Positions 1 through 12,139 of a DNA stretch of 64,000 nucleotides are shown piece after piece (position 1 is the stretch's first letter; every line of letters begins with the position of its first letter). Under the pieces are notes generated by a model, which worked only from the letters and a program-made list of their open reading frames with translations, was not told the DNA's origin and did no database searches. Location of the stretch: the NCBI GenBank assembly GCA_905221605.1, contig CAJNDS010002803.1, positions 1-64,000 on the forward strand, written 5' to 3'. The position numbers were made by a program, and so were the translations under genes. Origin of the DNA: Symbiodinium natans (Eukaryota; Sar; Dinophyceae; Suessiales; Symbiodiniaceae).

Positions 1-2853
1 CCTCCCGAATAGACAACACAGAGAATGTGCAAGCATACAGGCAATTTGCCTTGGCCAAAGTCTTCAAGCCAATGGCAACGACTTGGTCAAAACGACATTC
101 CGGCCTCACTTCGGTTGAGGGTAGCGGTACGTCAAAACCGAGGACAAGGAATGAGAGGGGGAACTTACCGGCAGTTTCACCCCACAGTTTTAGTAAGCTT
201 TTGTTTCACTTGCACCCACAGCCCCTTCGGGTGGCTACGCCTCGCAGCGTGCAGACGTAAAATTCACCTGGCTCAAGTCTCGGCTCAACCCCGGTGGGGT
301 GCGCAGGTAGTGAGCGGATCGGTGGCCTGGAGGCTGTACCTAAGGGTGGGCTCCAACAGGACTCAAACCGAAACCACTGTGTTTGCTCGGTAGTTCTGCC
401 AGCCACATAGCTGCCTGTGTACGGCCTCGCCGAGTGCTGAGGGAACTTTCGACCTCGCTGCTGAGGGTGTTGTCGGCCTCGCATAAGCTGAGGATTGTGG
501 AAAGTCTTCGGCCTCGCTCGGAGGGACAACATAGTTCGGCCTCACCACGGTTGAGGGAAACACCTCCTGGAACTGAGGTGCAAGAAGATAGCAGACCTGT
601 GCGAGCGAAGAGGGTTCCGAGGCCTTAACTTCCTTTGTTGGAACAGGGCCCCGTCTCAACCGCAGATTTCCGCTCGTGGGCTATCGGCGACCAGAGTGGC
701 CGGCCACAGTGCCCTGGACAGTGTGCCACACGCCAAAGAGACTTGCTGCAAGGCAGACGGAGAGCGACGGACCATGCCGGCAATTGCGTGCTGTGTATTT
801 GCATGGTCACACCAGGGGCGTCGTGAAGGGCTTTTCCTGGAACTGTCGCGGTCATATCGTATCCACTTTGTCCGTCGCACCAGGAGAGGCAACATAGCCT
901 GGGGCAGCTGTGGGAATTGGAATGTCCAAAGAAGCCTGAATGCAGCTAACCTCCACCTGCAGCTCCGGGATTTCCGATGCTGTGAGGATGCGAGGCTTTG
1001 GAACATCGATTTCTATGTCGATCCCACAAACCCATCCCTGATGATTGATGGCAGCGGACGTGAAATCAGGTACCTGGGTAGGCTGGTGATTATGGTGTAT
1101 GGCCCTGATGTGTCGAGAAGGATGCTGGCCTTGTCGGAAGATGATGAGGAATGGATGCGCCTTTGAGGTGATGAAACGTCGCCGGCCAGTAACCAGGCAA
1201 GTGGAAGTGGATTGAATTGCGAGCACAGCCTCGCCATTAAGGGCCATGTGAGGGCAAACCCGAATGCAGGCTTAGCTTGCCGGAATGAGGGTGATCAACA
1301 TACCCTCGCAGCACAATGCTTTCAGAACCCGTGAAACCAGCGGAGATGCCATGTGAGGCTATGCAAGGGCAGTTTCGGCCTCGCTATGCTGGAGTAAAGG
1401 TTCGGCCTCGCCTCGGCTGAGGGAATGGATGGTTCGGCCTCGCCAAGGCTGAGGGAACAACAGAAGGGTTGCGAAAACGCCTCGCTGATGAAGAAGGTGC
1501 ATGATGTTCCGGCCTCGCATCAGCTGAGGGAAGAATGATGGAATGGGCAGGCCGGGCACTTATTGGTCTGCCGGAATTGAGTCTGGGAGACTCTGGTAGC
1601 ACTGCATGCAGCTTGGACGGCTGATGCTACTGGGCGCAAAGCGGTAAAGCAGCTTGAAGCATAGACTCCGCGGTGCCGGTGTGTCGGAGCAATTGATAGG
1701 TACAACCGCAGCCCAGCAGTGCTCAATCAAACAAAGCAACATTCGGCCTCGACTTTGGTCTGAGGGAATGTGAGCTATAAAGAGCAAACTCCAGAATATG
1801 GATGAGGGACACTGGCCAGGCATGGAGGCCAGCAAAGGGCAGGTACCAGCATTGACTGGAGAAGCCTCGAGTCCCAATGGCAGTGAACTTTGTGGTGAGG
1901 AATACGTCGACTGGTAAGTAAGTGCGAGAAAGCCAGGGCGATTCTGGGGAGAACAGCAAGGCACGGGTAGTAAGTGCGAGAACACCGGAGCTGCTGAGAA
2001 CCCTGGATTAGCCGGGACGTACTCCGTGGAGGATTCGTTGTCACTGCTTTCAGAAATGCCCACAAGGACCAAGCATGCAGCTAACCCGTGGTCGCAGAGT
2101 GGGCCTCACTTCGGTTGAGGGTAATCGACTCCCAAGTGAGAGTATGGAGTTTTGGTGGCAAACAAGAGAGCCAGCCGACTGTCTTTGGAACAATGGCTAC
2201 GGCTGGATTGGAGAATGTCAAGTCTCACAATGGATAGCGGCCTCGTACATAATATCCTCACAGGCAGGGTGGGTTTGACCTGGTAGTCGGCACCTTGCCC
2301 GGCCCCCTGTCAGGCGCCTGTACCGGCCACCTGTTGAAGGGGTGTGGCGTGGGGTCACCGGTGCGTAGCGGCGATTTCGGTCGCTTAGCGTCCTCCAGCC
2401 TAAAAAGGGGTATGTTTGGGCAGGTACTTCACCTGTTCCTCCTGCTTGGCTCGTGTTGGAGATGTGTGAATCGAGGGCATGGATCCGTCAAGGTGAGATG
2501 ACGAGAAAGTGAAGAATTGGGCCTCAATCAATATGGAACGGTCTATGGGGATTGACCACCCCGCTGGTAGAGGGATAGCGGCCTCTGAGAATCGGAGGGC
2601 ATGGATCACCTCCCGGCAAAAGCCACAGGAAGTATGCCCTGTGCATGCAAGAGGCAGCCACCGTAACCAGAGTCCATGAAGCCTCGGGCCATGACCTGGT
2701 TTGAAGACATGTCCGGCCTCACTACGGTTGAGGGGTGTGGATGGAAGCACTCAGGACATGCAATGAGACTCGTAGAACGAGCATTTGGGTCTACAGGAAT
2801 TGACCTCCATTCGGTTGAGGGATAGCGGCCTCCACGAACGAGGGCATGGATCA
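1..2853. repeat. Large tandem repeat unit, copy A
   Basis: The first bases of the window recur at 2854 and again at 7902, so position 1 happens to coincide with a recurring point of a repeat. This unit is nearly the same as 5171-7901. I see only a few percent substitutions plus small indels. The copy at 5171-7901 carries about 65 extra bases near 6520-6600. The unit contains many short hairpin repeats (listed separately) and one open frame of 156 codons that is conserved in the other full copy. No known transposon protein is visible, so it is either a complex satellite or a non-autonomous element array. Confidence 0.85.
696..1166 (+). CDS. Conserved open frame inside repeat copy A, unknown product
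   Basis: An open frame of 156 codons, repeated at 5676-6146. I do not recognise the product: no signal peptide, membrane segment or known motif is visible, and the C-terminus is acidic. By eye the two copies differ by about 18-19 bases, of which roughly ten are silent and eight change an amino acid. That is more silent change than a neutral frame should show. An overlapping minus-strand frame (852-1247) is also open in both copies, so this could be chance. The start codon is arbitrary. Confidence 0.25.
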   Translation: MAGHSALDSVPHAKETCCKADGERRTMPAIACCVFAWSHQGRREGLFLELSRSYRIHFVRRTRRGNIAWGSCGNWNVQRSLNAANLHLQLRDFRCCEDARLWNIDFYVDPTNPSLMIDGSGREIRYLGRLVIMVYGPDVSRRMLALSEDDEEWMRL

Positions 2854-5170
2854 CCTCCCGAATAGACAACACAGAGAATGTGCAAGCATACAGGCAATTT
2901 GCCTTGGCCAAAGTCTTCAAGCCAATGGCAACGACTTGGTCAAAACGACATTCCGGCCTCACTTCGGTTGAGGGTAGCGGTACGTCAAAACTGAGGACAA
3001 GGAATGAGAGGGGGAACTTACCGGCAGTTTCACCCCACAGTTTTAGTAAGCTTTTGTTTCACTTGAACCCACAGCCCCTTCGGGTGGCTACGCCTCGCAG
3101 CGTGCAGACGTAAAATTCACCTGGCTCAAGGTTTCGGCTCAACCCCGGTGGGGTGCTCAGGTAGAGAGCGTCTTTAGTGCCGTTGTGGCTGGCCCTGGGG
3201 CTTGTAACTAAGGGTAGGTTCCGTTTTGAGGCCCTGGCAAAACTGTGTTTGCTCGTAGGCCGGCTGACCGGCTAAGCCGTCATAGAGCGGCGGCCCGCCA
3301 ACTGCTGCCGACGACGAAGGACGTTCGAGTGCACAGTTTTCGGCCTCGCTTCGCTAGAGGGAAGCTTTTCGTCCTCGCGTTGCTGCGAACCTTGTGACTC
3401 TACCGTCTGCTCTGGGTCACAGTGTCGAGTTGCAGCCGTCGCTTTGCTGAGGGTGGCGCTAGCCGTTGCTCACCAGAGACTTCCTGCTGTCTCTGGGTGA
3501 CAAAAACCCACCCGACCCTCCTCGTGGGGGGGGCGGGGGGATTGAGGGCTGTTGTCTGAAGGTGAGTTTGGGTCCTCGCTCACGTTGTTGGAAACGAAGG
3601 GTTAGACCGAAAAACACGGGGGAAAAACTGCCGGGGGGGGGGGGGGGGGGGGGTGAGGCAACCTGCAATACAGTGCAGCCCAACGTCGCACTGCAAGCGG
3701 CATCCTTGCAGTGACGACAGGAGTGTCCCGAACAATTGCGGTGTGCTCGAGCCCAAGCTTGCAGGTGTTCGGGGATCTGCAAGCTGAGCACAACAGGATT
3801 TTCTTCGCAGGTAGAATCAGGTAGAAAAGATTTGGCCCAACCCTGGTGGATCTGCCTGGACACAAATAACCAGAGGCATCAGTGTCGTAAAGCTCATTGA
3901 CTGGTGCTACTGAGAAACCGTTGCCAAAGATGTTGGTGGCTGCTCCCCGGAAAACCAATAGTCCAAGAAGCCTCCTTCGGCCTCGCTCCGTGCTGAGGGT
4001 TTGTAAGGGTTGGTATTGGCCGGAAAGGATTCAGGTGGAGGTTACCCGATCTTCGCGCTTTTCCCATCTGAAGGCAACCAATGGTAATCCGCCTGCTGGA
4101 CATGGCAGGCCTGCTTTTGTTTACATCCACGTCTCCTGCAAGGGCTGGGGTCTGTCCGTGCACACAGACAAGGCGGAACCTTGCAGATGTTTAGGTCCTC
4201 GCGGCACGGCCGCTGGAGGTTGTTTGAAGATGTTGGCTCTCACTATCTGGTGAGTGGTTTGAATGGGCACTTGCTGGGGCAAGGCGGCTCTGGCGTCTGA
4301 GGATGGTACATGTGCTGGCTGCTGAGTACGGGCCGCCGAAAGAGACCTGTGGTAAGACAAGCGATGAAAGGAGCCGAACTCCTAAACTCTAGGACAGGCT
4401 AGCTCACGCGGACGCCACGCAGAGTATGTGTCACTATCTTCAGATGTTGGAGCCAAATTGCCTAGCCGTGTGACGTGAGATGTGGTGTTTGGATTCGGCC
4501 TCAAGCACTGGAAGGCCTACAACAACAAATCCGAATGAAAACTGTGGTCCTAAGACACGCGGAGCAGCTGCTTATACGTGGCACCGCGGGGGTCACATAG
4601 AGATAGAGGGCTTGCCAGCAAGGGAACTCTGTCTAGAGAGAGCCCTGGCTCAGTGAGGAGCTGAGGGCCTGGCTGCGCAGATGCAGCGGAATGGTTGTTC
4701 GGCCTCGCCTCCGCTGAGGGAACAACAGTCAATGCTTCTCTGTAGTGTCGGTCCGGGTTAGTAAGAGCGAGAACGCCGGGACCTCGAGCTGCAGTTTTAC
4801 CATGAAGCAACCGCGTGAGATGCATTATTGGTCAACTGGTGAGTAAGAGCGAGAAAGCCAGGGTGACGCTACTTTGGGGGAGGCTGCAAGGCACGGTTAG
4901 TAAGTGCGAGAAAGCCGGAGCTGCGGACGAACCTGGAGTAGCAGTCTTTCATACCTCACGTGTTTCACTTTGCGGCCTCGCATGCGCTGAGGAATATGCC
5001 TCGAACAGAACATCCAGTGCTGAGTGGGGATTGCCAAACTTACGGAGGCTGATGCCACAACAAGTGCCTCAACAGCAATGCATGCGGAGGGCAAAGTCGG
5101 CCTCGCGAGTGCTGAGGGTTGCAGCTGAGAGAGGGCCTAGCTGAGAACGCAACACCTCAAGCGAGGTAAT
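2854..5170. repeat. Diverged, mosaic copy B of the large repeat
   Basis: The first ~310 bases match 1-310 almost exactly and then the sequence diverges sharply near 3165. Patches of similarity return, for example 4850-4940 resembles 1915-2020 (the GTAAGTGCGAGAAAGCC-type stretch). Hairpin repeats of the same family are scattered through it. It also has a run of about 21 G at 3633-3653. No protein-coding gene is recognisable. The abrupt loss of identity suggests recombination between units of different age. Confidence 0.7.
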
Positions 5171-7901
5171 TTTTAGTTTAGTTTCACCTTGACCAACGGC
5201 CCCTTCGGGTGGCTACGCCTCGCAGCGTGCAGAAGAAAGTTCCTGTCTGGCTCAAGTCTCGGCTCAACCCCGGTGGGGTGCGCAGGTAGTGAGCGGATCG
5301 GTGGCCTGGAGGCTGTACCTAAGGGTGGGCTCCAACAGGACTCAAACCGAAACCACTGTGTTTGCTCGGTAGCTCTGCCAGCCACATAGCTGCCTGTGTA
5401 CGGCCTCGCCGAGTGCTGAGGGAACTTTCGACCTCGCTGCTGAGGGTGTTGTCGGCCTCGCCTGAGCTGAGGATTGTGGAAAGTCTTCGGCCTCGCTCCG
5501 GAGGGACAACATAGTTCGGCCTCACTACGGTTGAGGGAAACACCTCCTGGAACTGAGGTGCAAGAAGATAGCAGACCTGTGCGAGCGAATCGGGTTCCGA
5601 GGCCTTAACTTCCTTTGGTGGAACAGGGCCCCGTCTCAACCCCAGAATTCCGCCCGTGGGCTATCGGCGACCAAAGTGGCCGTCCACTGTGCCCTGGACA
5701 GTGTGCCACACGCCAAAGAGACTTGCTGCAAGGCAGACGGAGAGCGACGGACCATGCCGGCAATTGCATGCTGTGTATTTGCATGGTCACACCAGGGGCG
5801 TAGTGAAGGACTCTTCCTGGAACTGTCGCAGTCATATCGTATCCACTTTGTCCGTCGCACCAGGAGAGGCAACATAGCCTGGGGCAGCTGTGGGAATTGG
5901 AATGTCCAAAGAAGCCTGAATGCAGCTAACCTCCACTTGCAGCTCCGGAACTTCCGATGCTGTGAAGATGCGAGACTTTGGAACATCGATTTCTATGTCG
6001 ATCCCACAGACCCATCCCTGATGATTGATGGCAGCGGACGTGTAATCAGATACCTGGGAAGGCTGGTGATAATGGTGTATGGCCCTGATGTGTCGAGAAG
6101 GATGCTGGCCTTGTCGGAAGATGATGAGGAATGGATGCTCCTTTGAGGGGATGGAATGTCGCCGGCCAGTAACCAGGCAAGTGGAAGTGGATTGAATTGC
6201 GAGCACAGCCTCGCCACTAAGGGCCATGTGAGGGCAAACCCGAATGCAGGCTTAGCTTGCCGGAATGAGGGTGATCAACATACCCTCGCAGAACAATGCT
6301 TTCAGAACCCGTGAAACCAGCGGAGATGCCATGTGAGGCTATGCAAGGGCAGTTTCGGCCTCGCTATGCTGGAGCAAAGGTTCGGCCTCGCCGGGCTAAG
6401 GGAATGGATGGTTCGGCCTCGCCACGGCTGAGGGAACAACAGAAGGGTTGCGAAAACGCCTCGCTGATGAAGAACGGTGCATGAAGTTCCGGCCTCGCTT
6501 CAGCTGAGGGAAGAATGATGACAAGCAGTTCCTGGAAAAGATGCCGCATGGGCATAAGAGGGACTGATAATTGCGAGCATGACATGGAATGGGCAGACCG
6601 GGCACTGGAATGAATGGTCTGCCGGAATTGAGTCCTGGAGACTCTGGAAGCACTGCATGCAGCTTGGACGGCTGATGCTACTGGGTGCAAAGCGGTCAAG
6701 AGCTTGAAGCATAGACTCCGCGGTGCCGGTGTGTCGGAGCAATTGATAGAAGACAACCGCAGCCCAGCAGTGCTCAATCACACAAAGCAATCATTCGGCC
6801 TCGACTTAGGTCTGAGGGAATGTGAGATATGGAAAGAGCAAACTCCAGAATATGGATAAAGGAAACTGGCCAGGCATGGAGGCCAGCAAAGAGCAGGTAC
6901 CAGCATTGCACTGGAGAAGCCTCGAGTCCCAATGGCAGTGAACTTTGTGGTGAGGAATACGTCGACTGGTGAGTAAGTGCGAGAAAGCCAGGGCGATTCT
7001 GGGGAGAACAGCAAGGCACGGTTAGTAAGTGCGAGAACACCGGAGCTGCTGAGAACCCTGGATTAGCCGGGACGTACTACGTGGAGGATTCGTTGTCACT
7101 GCTTTCAGAAATGCCCACAAGGACCAAGCATGCAGCTAACCCGTGGTCGCAGAGTGGGCCTCACTTCGGTTGAGGGTAATCGCCTCCCAAGTGAGAGTAT
7201 GGAGTTTTGGTGGCAAACAAGAGAGCCAGCCGACTGTCTTTGGAACAATGGCTACGGCTGGATTGGAGAATGTCAAGTCTCACAATGGATAGCGGCCTCG
7301 TACATAATATCCTCACAGGCAGGGTGGGTTTGACCTGGTAGTCGGCACCTTGCCCGGCCCCCTGTCAGGCGCCTGTACCGGCCACCTGTTGAAGGTGTGG
7401 CGTGGGGTCACCGGTGCGTAGCGGCGATTTCGGTCGCTTAGCGTCCTCCAGCCTAAAAAGGGGTATGTTTGGGCAGGTACTTCACCTGTTCCTCCTGCTT
7501 GGCTCGTGTGGGAGATGTGTGAATCGAGGGCATGGATCCGTCAAGGTGAGATGACGAGAAAGTGCAGAATTGGGCCTCAATCGGAACGGTCTATGTATGG
7601 GGATTGACCACCCCGCCGGTAGAGGGATAGCGGCCTCTGAGAATCGGAGGGCATGGATCACCTCCCGGCAAAAGCCACAGGAAGTATGCCCTGTGCATCA
7701 AGAGGCAGCCACCGTAACCAGAGTCCATGAAGCCTTGGGCCATGACCTGGTTTGAAGACATGTCCGGCCTCACTACGGTTGAGGGGTGTGGATGGAAGCT
7801 CAGGACATGCAATGAGACTCGTAGAACGAGCATCTGGGTCTACAGGAATGACCTCCATTCGGTTGAGGGATAGCGGCCTCCACGAACGAGGGCATGGATC
7901 A
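5171..7901. repeat. Large tandem repeat unit, copy C
   Basis: This aligns to 200-2853 over its whole length in the same orientation with an offset near 4,980 that grows to 5,048 after the ~65-base insertion around 6520-6600. Divergence from copy A is low, so the duplication or conversion is fairly recent, unlike the intervening copy B. Confidence 0.85.
5676..6146 (+). CDS. Conserved open frame inside repeat copy C, unknown product
   Basis: This is the 156-codon counterpart of 696-1166, with the same length and no frameshift despite about 4% nucleotide divergence. No family is recognised. Its only support is conservation of the frame and the bias of differences toward third positions. Confidence 0.25.
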   Translation: MAVHCALDSVPHAKETCCKADGERRTMPAIACCVFAWSHQGRSEGLFLELSQSYRIHFVRRTRRGNIAWGSCGNWNVQRSLNAANLHLQLRNFRCCEDARLWNIDFYVDPTDPSLMIDGSGRVIRYLGRLVIMVYGPDVSRRMLALSEDDEEWMLL

Positions 7902-8165
7902 CCTCCCGAATAGACAACACAGAGAATGTGCAAGCATACAGGCAATTTGCCTTGGCCAAAGTCTTCAAGCCAATGGCAACGACTTGGTCACAACGACATT
8001 CCGGCCTCACTTCGGTTGAGGGTAGCGGTACGTCAAAACCGAGGACAAGGAATGAGAGGGGGAACTTACCGGCAGTTTCACCCCACAGTTTTAGTAAGTT
8101 TTGTTTCACTTGAACCCACAGCCCCTTCGGGTGGCTACGCCTCGCAGCGTGCAGACGAAAGTTCC
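7902..8165. repeat. Truncated fourth copy of the large repeat
   Basis: It repeats the first ~260 bases of the unit (compare 1-260 and 2854-3115) and stops near 8165, where unrelated sequence begins. This marks the right end of the array. Confidence 0.8.
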
Positions 8166-10035
8166 TGTCTAAGGACATGTTAACTTTGTTGTCCTGCATG
8201 CTGGCTCAGAGTTGTGTGTGTGTAGTTGTAGGAACTCCGTAGTTGTGCCTTGGAGGCTCGACGGGAGTGCTGTTTTAAGTGGGAAAGCCTTTTGAAGTGC
8301 TTGAGTTGTAGGGATGTGTGTCTGGAAGCTGTAGAAGTGACTGTGCACGTTTTTGCTTGCTTTAGGTGTAGTTGGGTAGGTTCCGAGAACTCCCACTGAC
8401 GTTTGAGTTTGTTTTGTGGCTGTGGAGAACACGTGGCAGAGCAGAGTTTTCACCTGTGTGTAAAGAGTTTCACTGACGAAGCCTCCGGCTTATGACTTTG
8501 GCTCAAGTCGTGAGAAAAAGAGGGTTCAGCGCGCTGCTGCTGTGTTTTCACACAAACGGCACTGTCAGAGGCTTTCAAAAACGCTTGTTTCAAGCAATTT
8601 CAAATCGCGGACTTGGGAGGTCAAGAGGAGCTTTTCACGGAGAAGACGCGCTTCCTGACCATGTTCAAAGCACTTCTAAACGATGGAGCGTTGGAAGATT
8701 TGCCGGATTCCTTGGCCATTGTTTCAAGCTGCTTTTTTCATCATCTTCAAAGATGTTTGAAAGCCACTGGAACGCACCTCTTTTTGCTTTTCAGCAACCG
8801 AATCTGAGCATCGAGGTCGTGCCAGGAAAGGGGGCCTGGGGGTCCTAGTTTAGGGGGTCCATTTGGCCCGCAAAATTAACTACACCCCTCCAGCCCCCCA
8901 CAGAATGACAAAAGAAGAAAGAGAAGAAGCAGAAAGTCTTAGCAGCCAGTTGGTGTTGGAAGCTAAGAAGAGTTCTCCCTGGTCAGCGTGACGCATCGAG
9001 TCTGTGGTCAGACTATTGCGACAAACGACTGGTGAAGCAGCAAAATGCATTGTGCATGTTGATGATCTTCAGATGGCAGGAAAGCAAAAAAGACTGTTGA
9101 GCCGATTCTCAGAAGTCTCGAGAAGAAAGTCAAACTTCAGATCGAAGGTCCGTGTTTGACGGAAGAAGAGTACAGCAGAGGATATTCAGAAGTGTCAGAT
9201 TCCTCAAGAGAAGTATTCCTCGAGGAACCACGAGCGTTTGTTCCGATGGAAAGTATTTTAAGAAACTGATGGAGATCCTCAATGTGCAGAAGAGGAAGAG
9301 CAAGAATAGCCCTTCCAGCATCTCAAGAACCAGATTTTTTCCAGAACTCCAGAAGAAGAAGAAGCAACGAAGTACAGGTTAGCAGTTGGCATTTTACTCC
9401 ATGAATTTGTCGACGAAGAGGCAGCCGCGCAGAAGAAGGAGCTCGAGCGCCTTGCGCGACCTCGAACGGCTGACTACAGCATCACCTACAAGAAGACAGA
9501 AAAAGAAACGTTAGCTTTAAGCAGACCAAGAAACTTAAGAACTACAACCCCAAGAACAGCAGCAATAAGAAGAAAGCAGAACAAGAAGAAGAGCACCTTC
9601 TGGAATTTTTCAGCGACAGCGATTGGGCTGGTGACAAGACAGAAAGTGAGTTGCGCAACGTTCTTTCTCAACGGAAGGAATTTTTATTCCCACTCACGTT
9701 CCCAAAGAAGCATCATGGTGCGAAGCACTCTCCGTGGCAATTTTTTCAAATTTTCAAAAATGCAAGTTTCAGCACTTTTCAAGGTTTTTGGAGTTTAATT
9801 TTTATTGTTTGCAGGCATCGCTGGGTTGTTCAGCTCTCTGCAGTGGTCTTAGCCGGATTTACCCAGACGGAGTTTCTGAAAGCTGCATATTTTCATAAAT
9901 TTGGATTTTTGTTTTTGAAAACCATGAAAAAATGTTTTTTTTCTTTCGTTAAAAACTTTTTTGTTTGCTCCCATTTTACCTGGCAAGATAGCATGTAGGA
10001 ATTCCAAAATGATTTGTTTTTAAACCAACCATTCC
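8166..10035. other. No recognised gene; short open stretches
   Basis: This holds a 118-codon open frame (8492-8848) and Lys/Glu-rich open stretches in shifting frames around 9060-9420. None resembles a known family and the frames are broken by stops. They may be remnants of an old coding sequence. A T-rich tail begins near 9730. Confidence 0.4.
8497..8507 (+). other. Possible truncated spliced-leader relic
   Basis: The 11-mer TTTGGCTCAAG equals the 3' end of the dinoflagellate spliced leader as I know it. Genomic relics of this leader mark reinserted cDNAs in dinoflagellates. It lies just inside the 5' end of the 118-codon open frame at 8492. Eleven bases is little, and a chance match in a window of this size is quite possible. 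Confidence 0.2.
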
Positions 10036-11620
10036 ACAGAATGCATTCTAGATTTTTTGGACGCCGCGTTTCTCACAATGTTTTTTGAAAATTTTCAAAA
10101 TTTTAAATTTTGATCCAAACCAAGCCGGTTGGCTTAGTTGCAAAAAGTTAGTAAGGCTCATTTTTTTTTCAGATCATTTCGTTAACAATGTTTCTCAAAC
10201 AAGGAAAATTTAAAAAAAAACATCAATTGATGTTTTTAGAATTGTGCTTAAGCGATTTGAACCAAGGCATTGCAAAATCAGTATTCACACTGCAGACTTT
10301 GAAATGCTTAAAAACAAGTTTCAAATGTTTTTTCATTTTTTGGAAATTTTGAAAACAATCTGCTTTGACCAAGGCAACTTTGAAACCAGTGTTTTTCTGG
10401 TTTAAATGTTTTTCATGTTTGAAATTTCAAAAATAATTTGCTTTTCCAATTTGCTCAAGTTTGGTGTTGCCTTGCATGTGCAAGCCAGACAGCTGAAAAA
10501 CACAGCCAAAGTTTTTTTAAGGTTATGTTTCTTTGCTGGCAGCTTTGTTCAGCCTTTTCTGCAAACAGTAAAAAATGCACGTCAAGTCAAGCAGCAGAAA
10601 AAAAAATGGGCCAAGTTTGAAGTCTTGGCTTTGACACGAACAGGGGAAACCGGTAGATGGGCAACAACCGCAATTGCAGACCGCGACGGCGATGCGTGGG
10701 TGGTGGTGGCGGGCCGTGGACATGAGTCATAACTCAATAACTCATGACTCATGACTATGACATAACTCATAACTCATGACTTCCATGTCTTTGCACTTTC
10801 GTTTCATATTGGTTTGATGGTAGGTGCGCCGTCTCATCTCTCTTTAAATCTCATTGCTCTAGCTTACTGGGGCGCTGTTGCGTCGAAGAAGCAGTGGAGG
10901 AAAAAAAATGACTCATGACTTCCACAAAATACATTCTGTTTTTTTTGAACGCCGCGTTTTTTCTAATGTTTTTTAAGATTTTCAATATGTTAAATTTTGA
11001 TCCAAAGCAAGCCGGTTGGCTCAGTTTCAAAAAGTTAGTATGGATCATCTTGTTCATTTCGTTGACAATGTTTCTCAAACAAGGAAAAATTGAACAAAAA
11101 TCAATTAACGTTTTTTTTTGATTTTGTTTTTCAGGCAAGTTTGTTCAGAGCGATTCTGTTTCTAAACAAGGCATTCCAAAATTATTATTCATATTGCAGA
11201 CTTTGAAATGCTTCGAAACCAGTTTTTTTCTGTGTTTTAAACGTTTTTTCATGTTTGAAATTTTAAAAACAATTTGCTTTAAAAAACGTAGCAAAAGAGC
11301 ATCTCCAATTTGCATCTCAAGTATGGTGTGGCCTGCATGTGTCAAGCCAGGACAGCTGAAAAACACAGACCAAGTTCTTTGAAGTCCTGTTTCATTGCTG
11401 GTGGTTTTGTTTCAGCCTTTTCTGCAAACAGGAAAAAATGCACGTCAAGCCAAACAGCAGAAAAGAAAGATGGGCTGAGTTTGAAGTCTTGGCTGGATTC
11501 GACGCGAACAAAGCTGAAAGGAAACCAAGGCAGTTTTTCATTGTTCATGACCCGTGTTTGTGGCCGATGGGTTGCGGCGGCCGCAATGACTCACGTGACT
11601 GCCGTGACTGTGGCTGTGAC
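10036..11620. repeat. Two diverged direct copies of a ~0.7-kb A/T-rich segment
   Basis: About 10036-10700 and 10920-11530 align in the same order. Shared landmarks are the GACGCCGCGTTT/GAACGCCGCGTTT block, GATCCAAAnCAAGCCGGTTGG, CAATGTTTCTCAAACAAGG, and the end block with GCACGTCAAGnCAA. Both copies are rich in TTTTCAAAA motifs and show no coding potential. TGACTCA-type simple sequence follows each copy. Confidence 0.75.
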
Positions 11621-11639
11621 TGTGACTGATTCATGGTTC

Positions 11640-11939
11640 CTGATTCATGATGATCTCATGACTCATGACTCATGACTCGTGGCTCATCATGATCTCATGT
11701 CATGAGTCATGACTGAATGAATGATTGATGACTGATGATTGATGATTCATACTTCACAATGCATAATGATTCATGATGCGATGCGATGATGCGATTATGA
11801 TTGATGCCAATGCCAGGCAATGCGGCGGCAATGCCAGGCCAGGACCGCGTGCCAGCACCAGGACCGCCGGGAAGCCGGACTGCCAAGATGCCAGGGCTCA
11901 GGACTCAGGACCTGGCAGGATGATGATGACGACGATGAT

Positions 11940-11994
<55 letters not shown>

Positions 11995-12037
11995 ACAATG
12001 ACACGATGTGATGATATATGATATGCTATGATCTGAT

Positions 12038-12072
<35 letters not shown>

Positions 12073-12100
12073 ATGATGATGATGATGATGCTGCTGATGA
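11640..12100. repeat. TGACTCA and (ATG)n microsatellites
   Basis: 11650-11770 is built from ACTCATG / TGATTGATGA units, and 11925-12090 is nearly pure ATG trinucleotide repeat broken once. The poly-His and poly-Asp frames here are artefacts of the repeat. Confidence 0.9.
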
Positions 12101-12139
12101 TCTTCTGCTGAGGATCTGCTGACGCTGCTGGGCAATATG

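Larger units (their letters stand above)
440..7880. repeat. Short hairpin repeat family, roughly two dozen copies
   Basis: Copies follow the pattern GGCCTCGC-(2-4 nt)-GCTGAGGG, with a variant GGCCTCACTTCGGTTGAGGG. Examples are near 1402, 1434, 1512, 2102, 2713, 2953, 3341, 3979, 4698, 4974, 5098, 6421, 6490, 7157 and 7765. Each can fold into a short stem because CCTC-GCC faces GGC-GAGG. I see them throughout 1-8.2 kb and none clearly beyond. They look like a miniature dispersed repeat or a structural sub-repeat of the array. Confidence 0.7.

Noticed and set aside
852-1247. Minus-strand 131-codon frame, also present at 5832-6227
   Set aside because: It overlaps the plus-strand frame at 696-1166 and lies mostly antisense to it. 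Its conservation is explained by the duplication.
11773-12135. Poly-Asp and poly-His frames
   Set aside because: Produced by (ATG)n microsatellites with no coding context.
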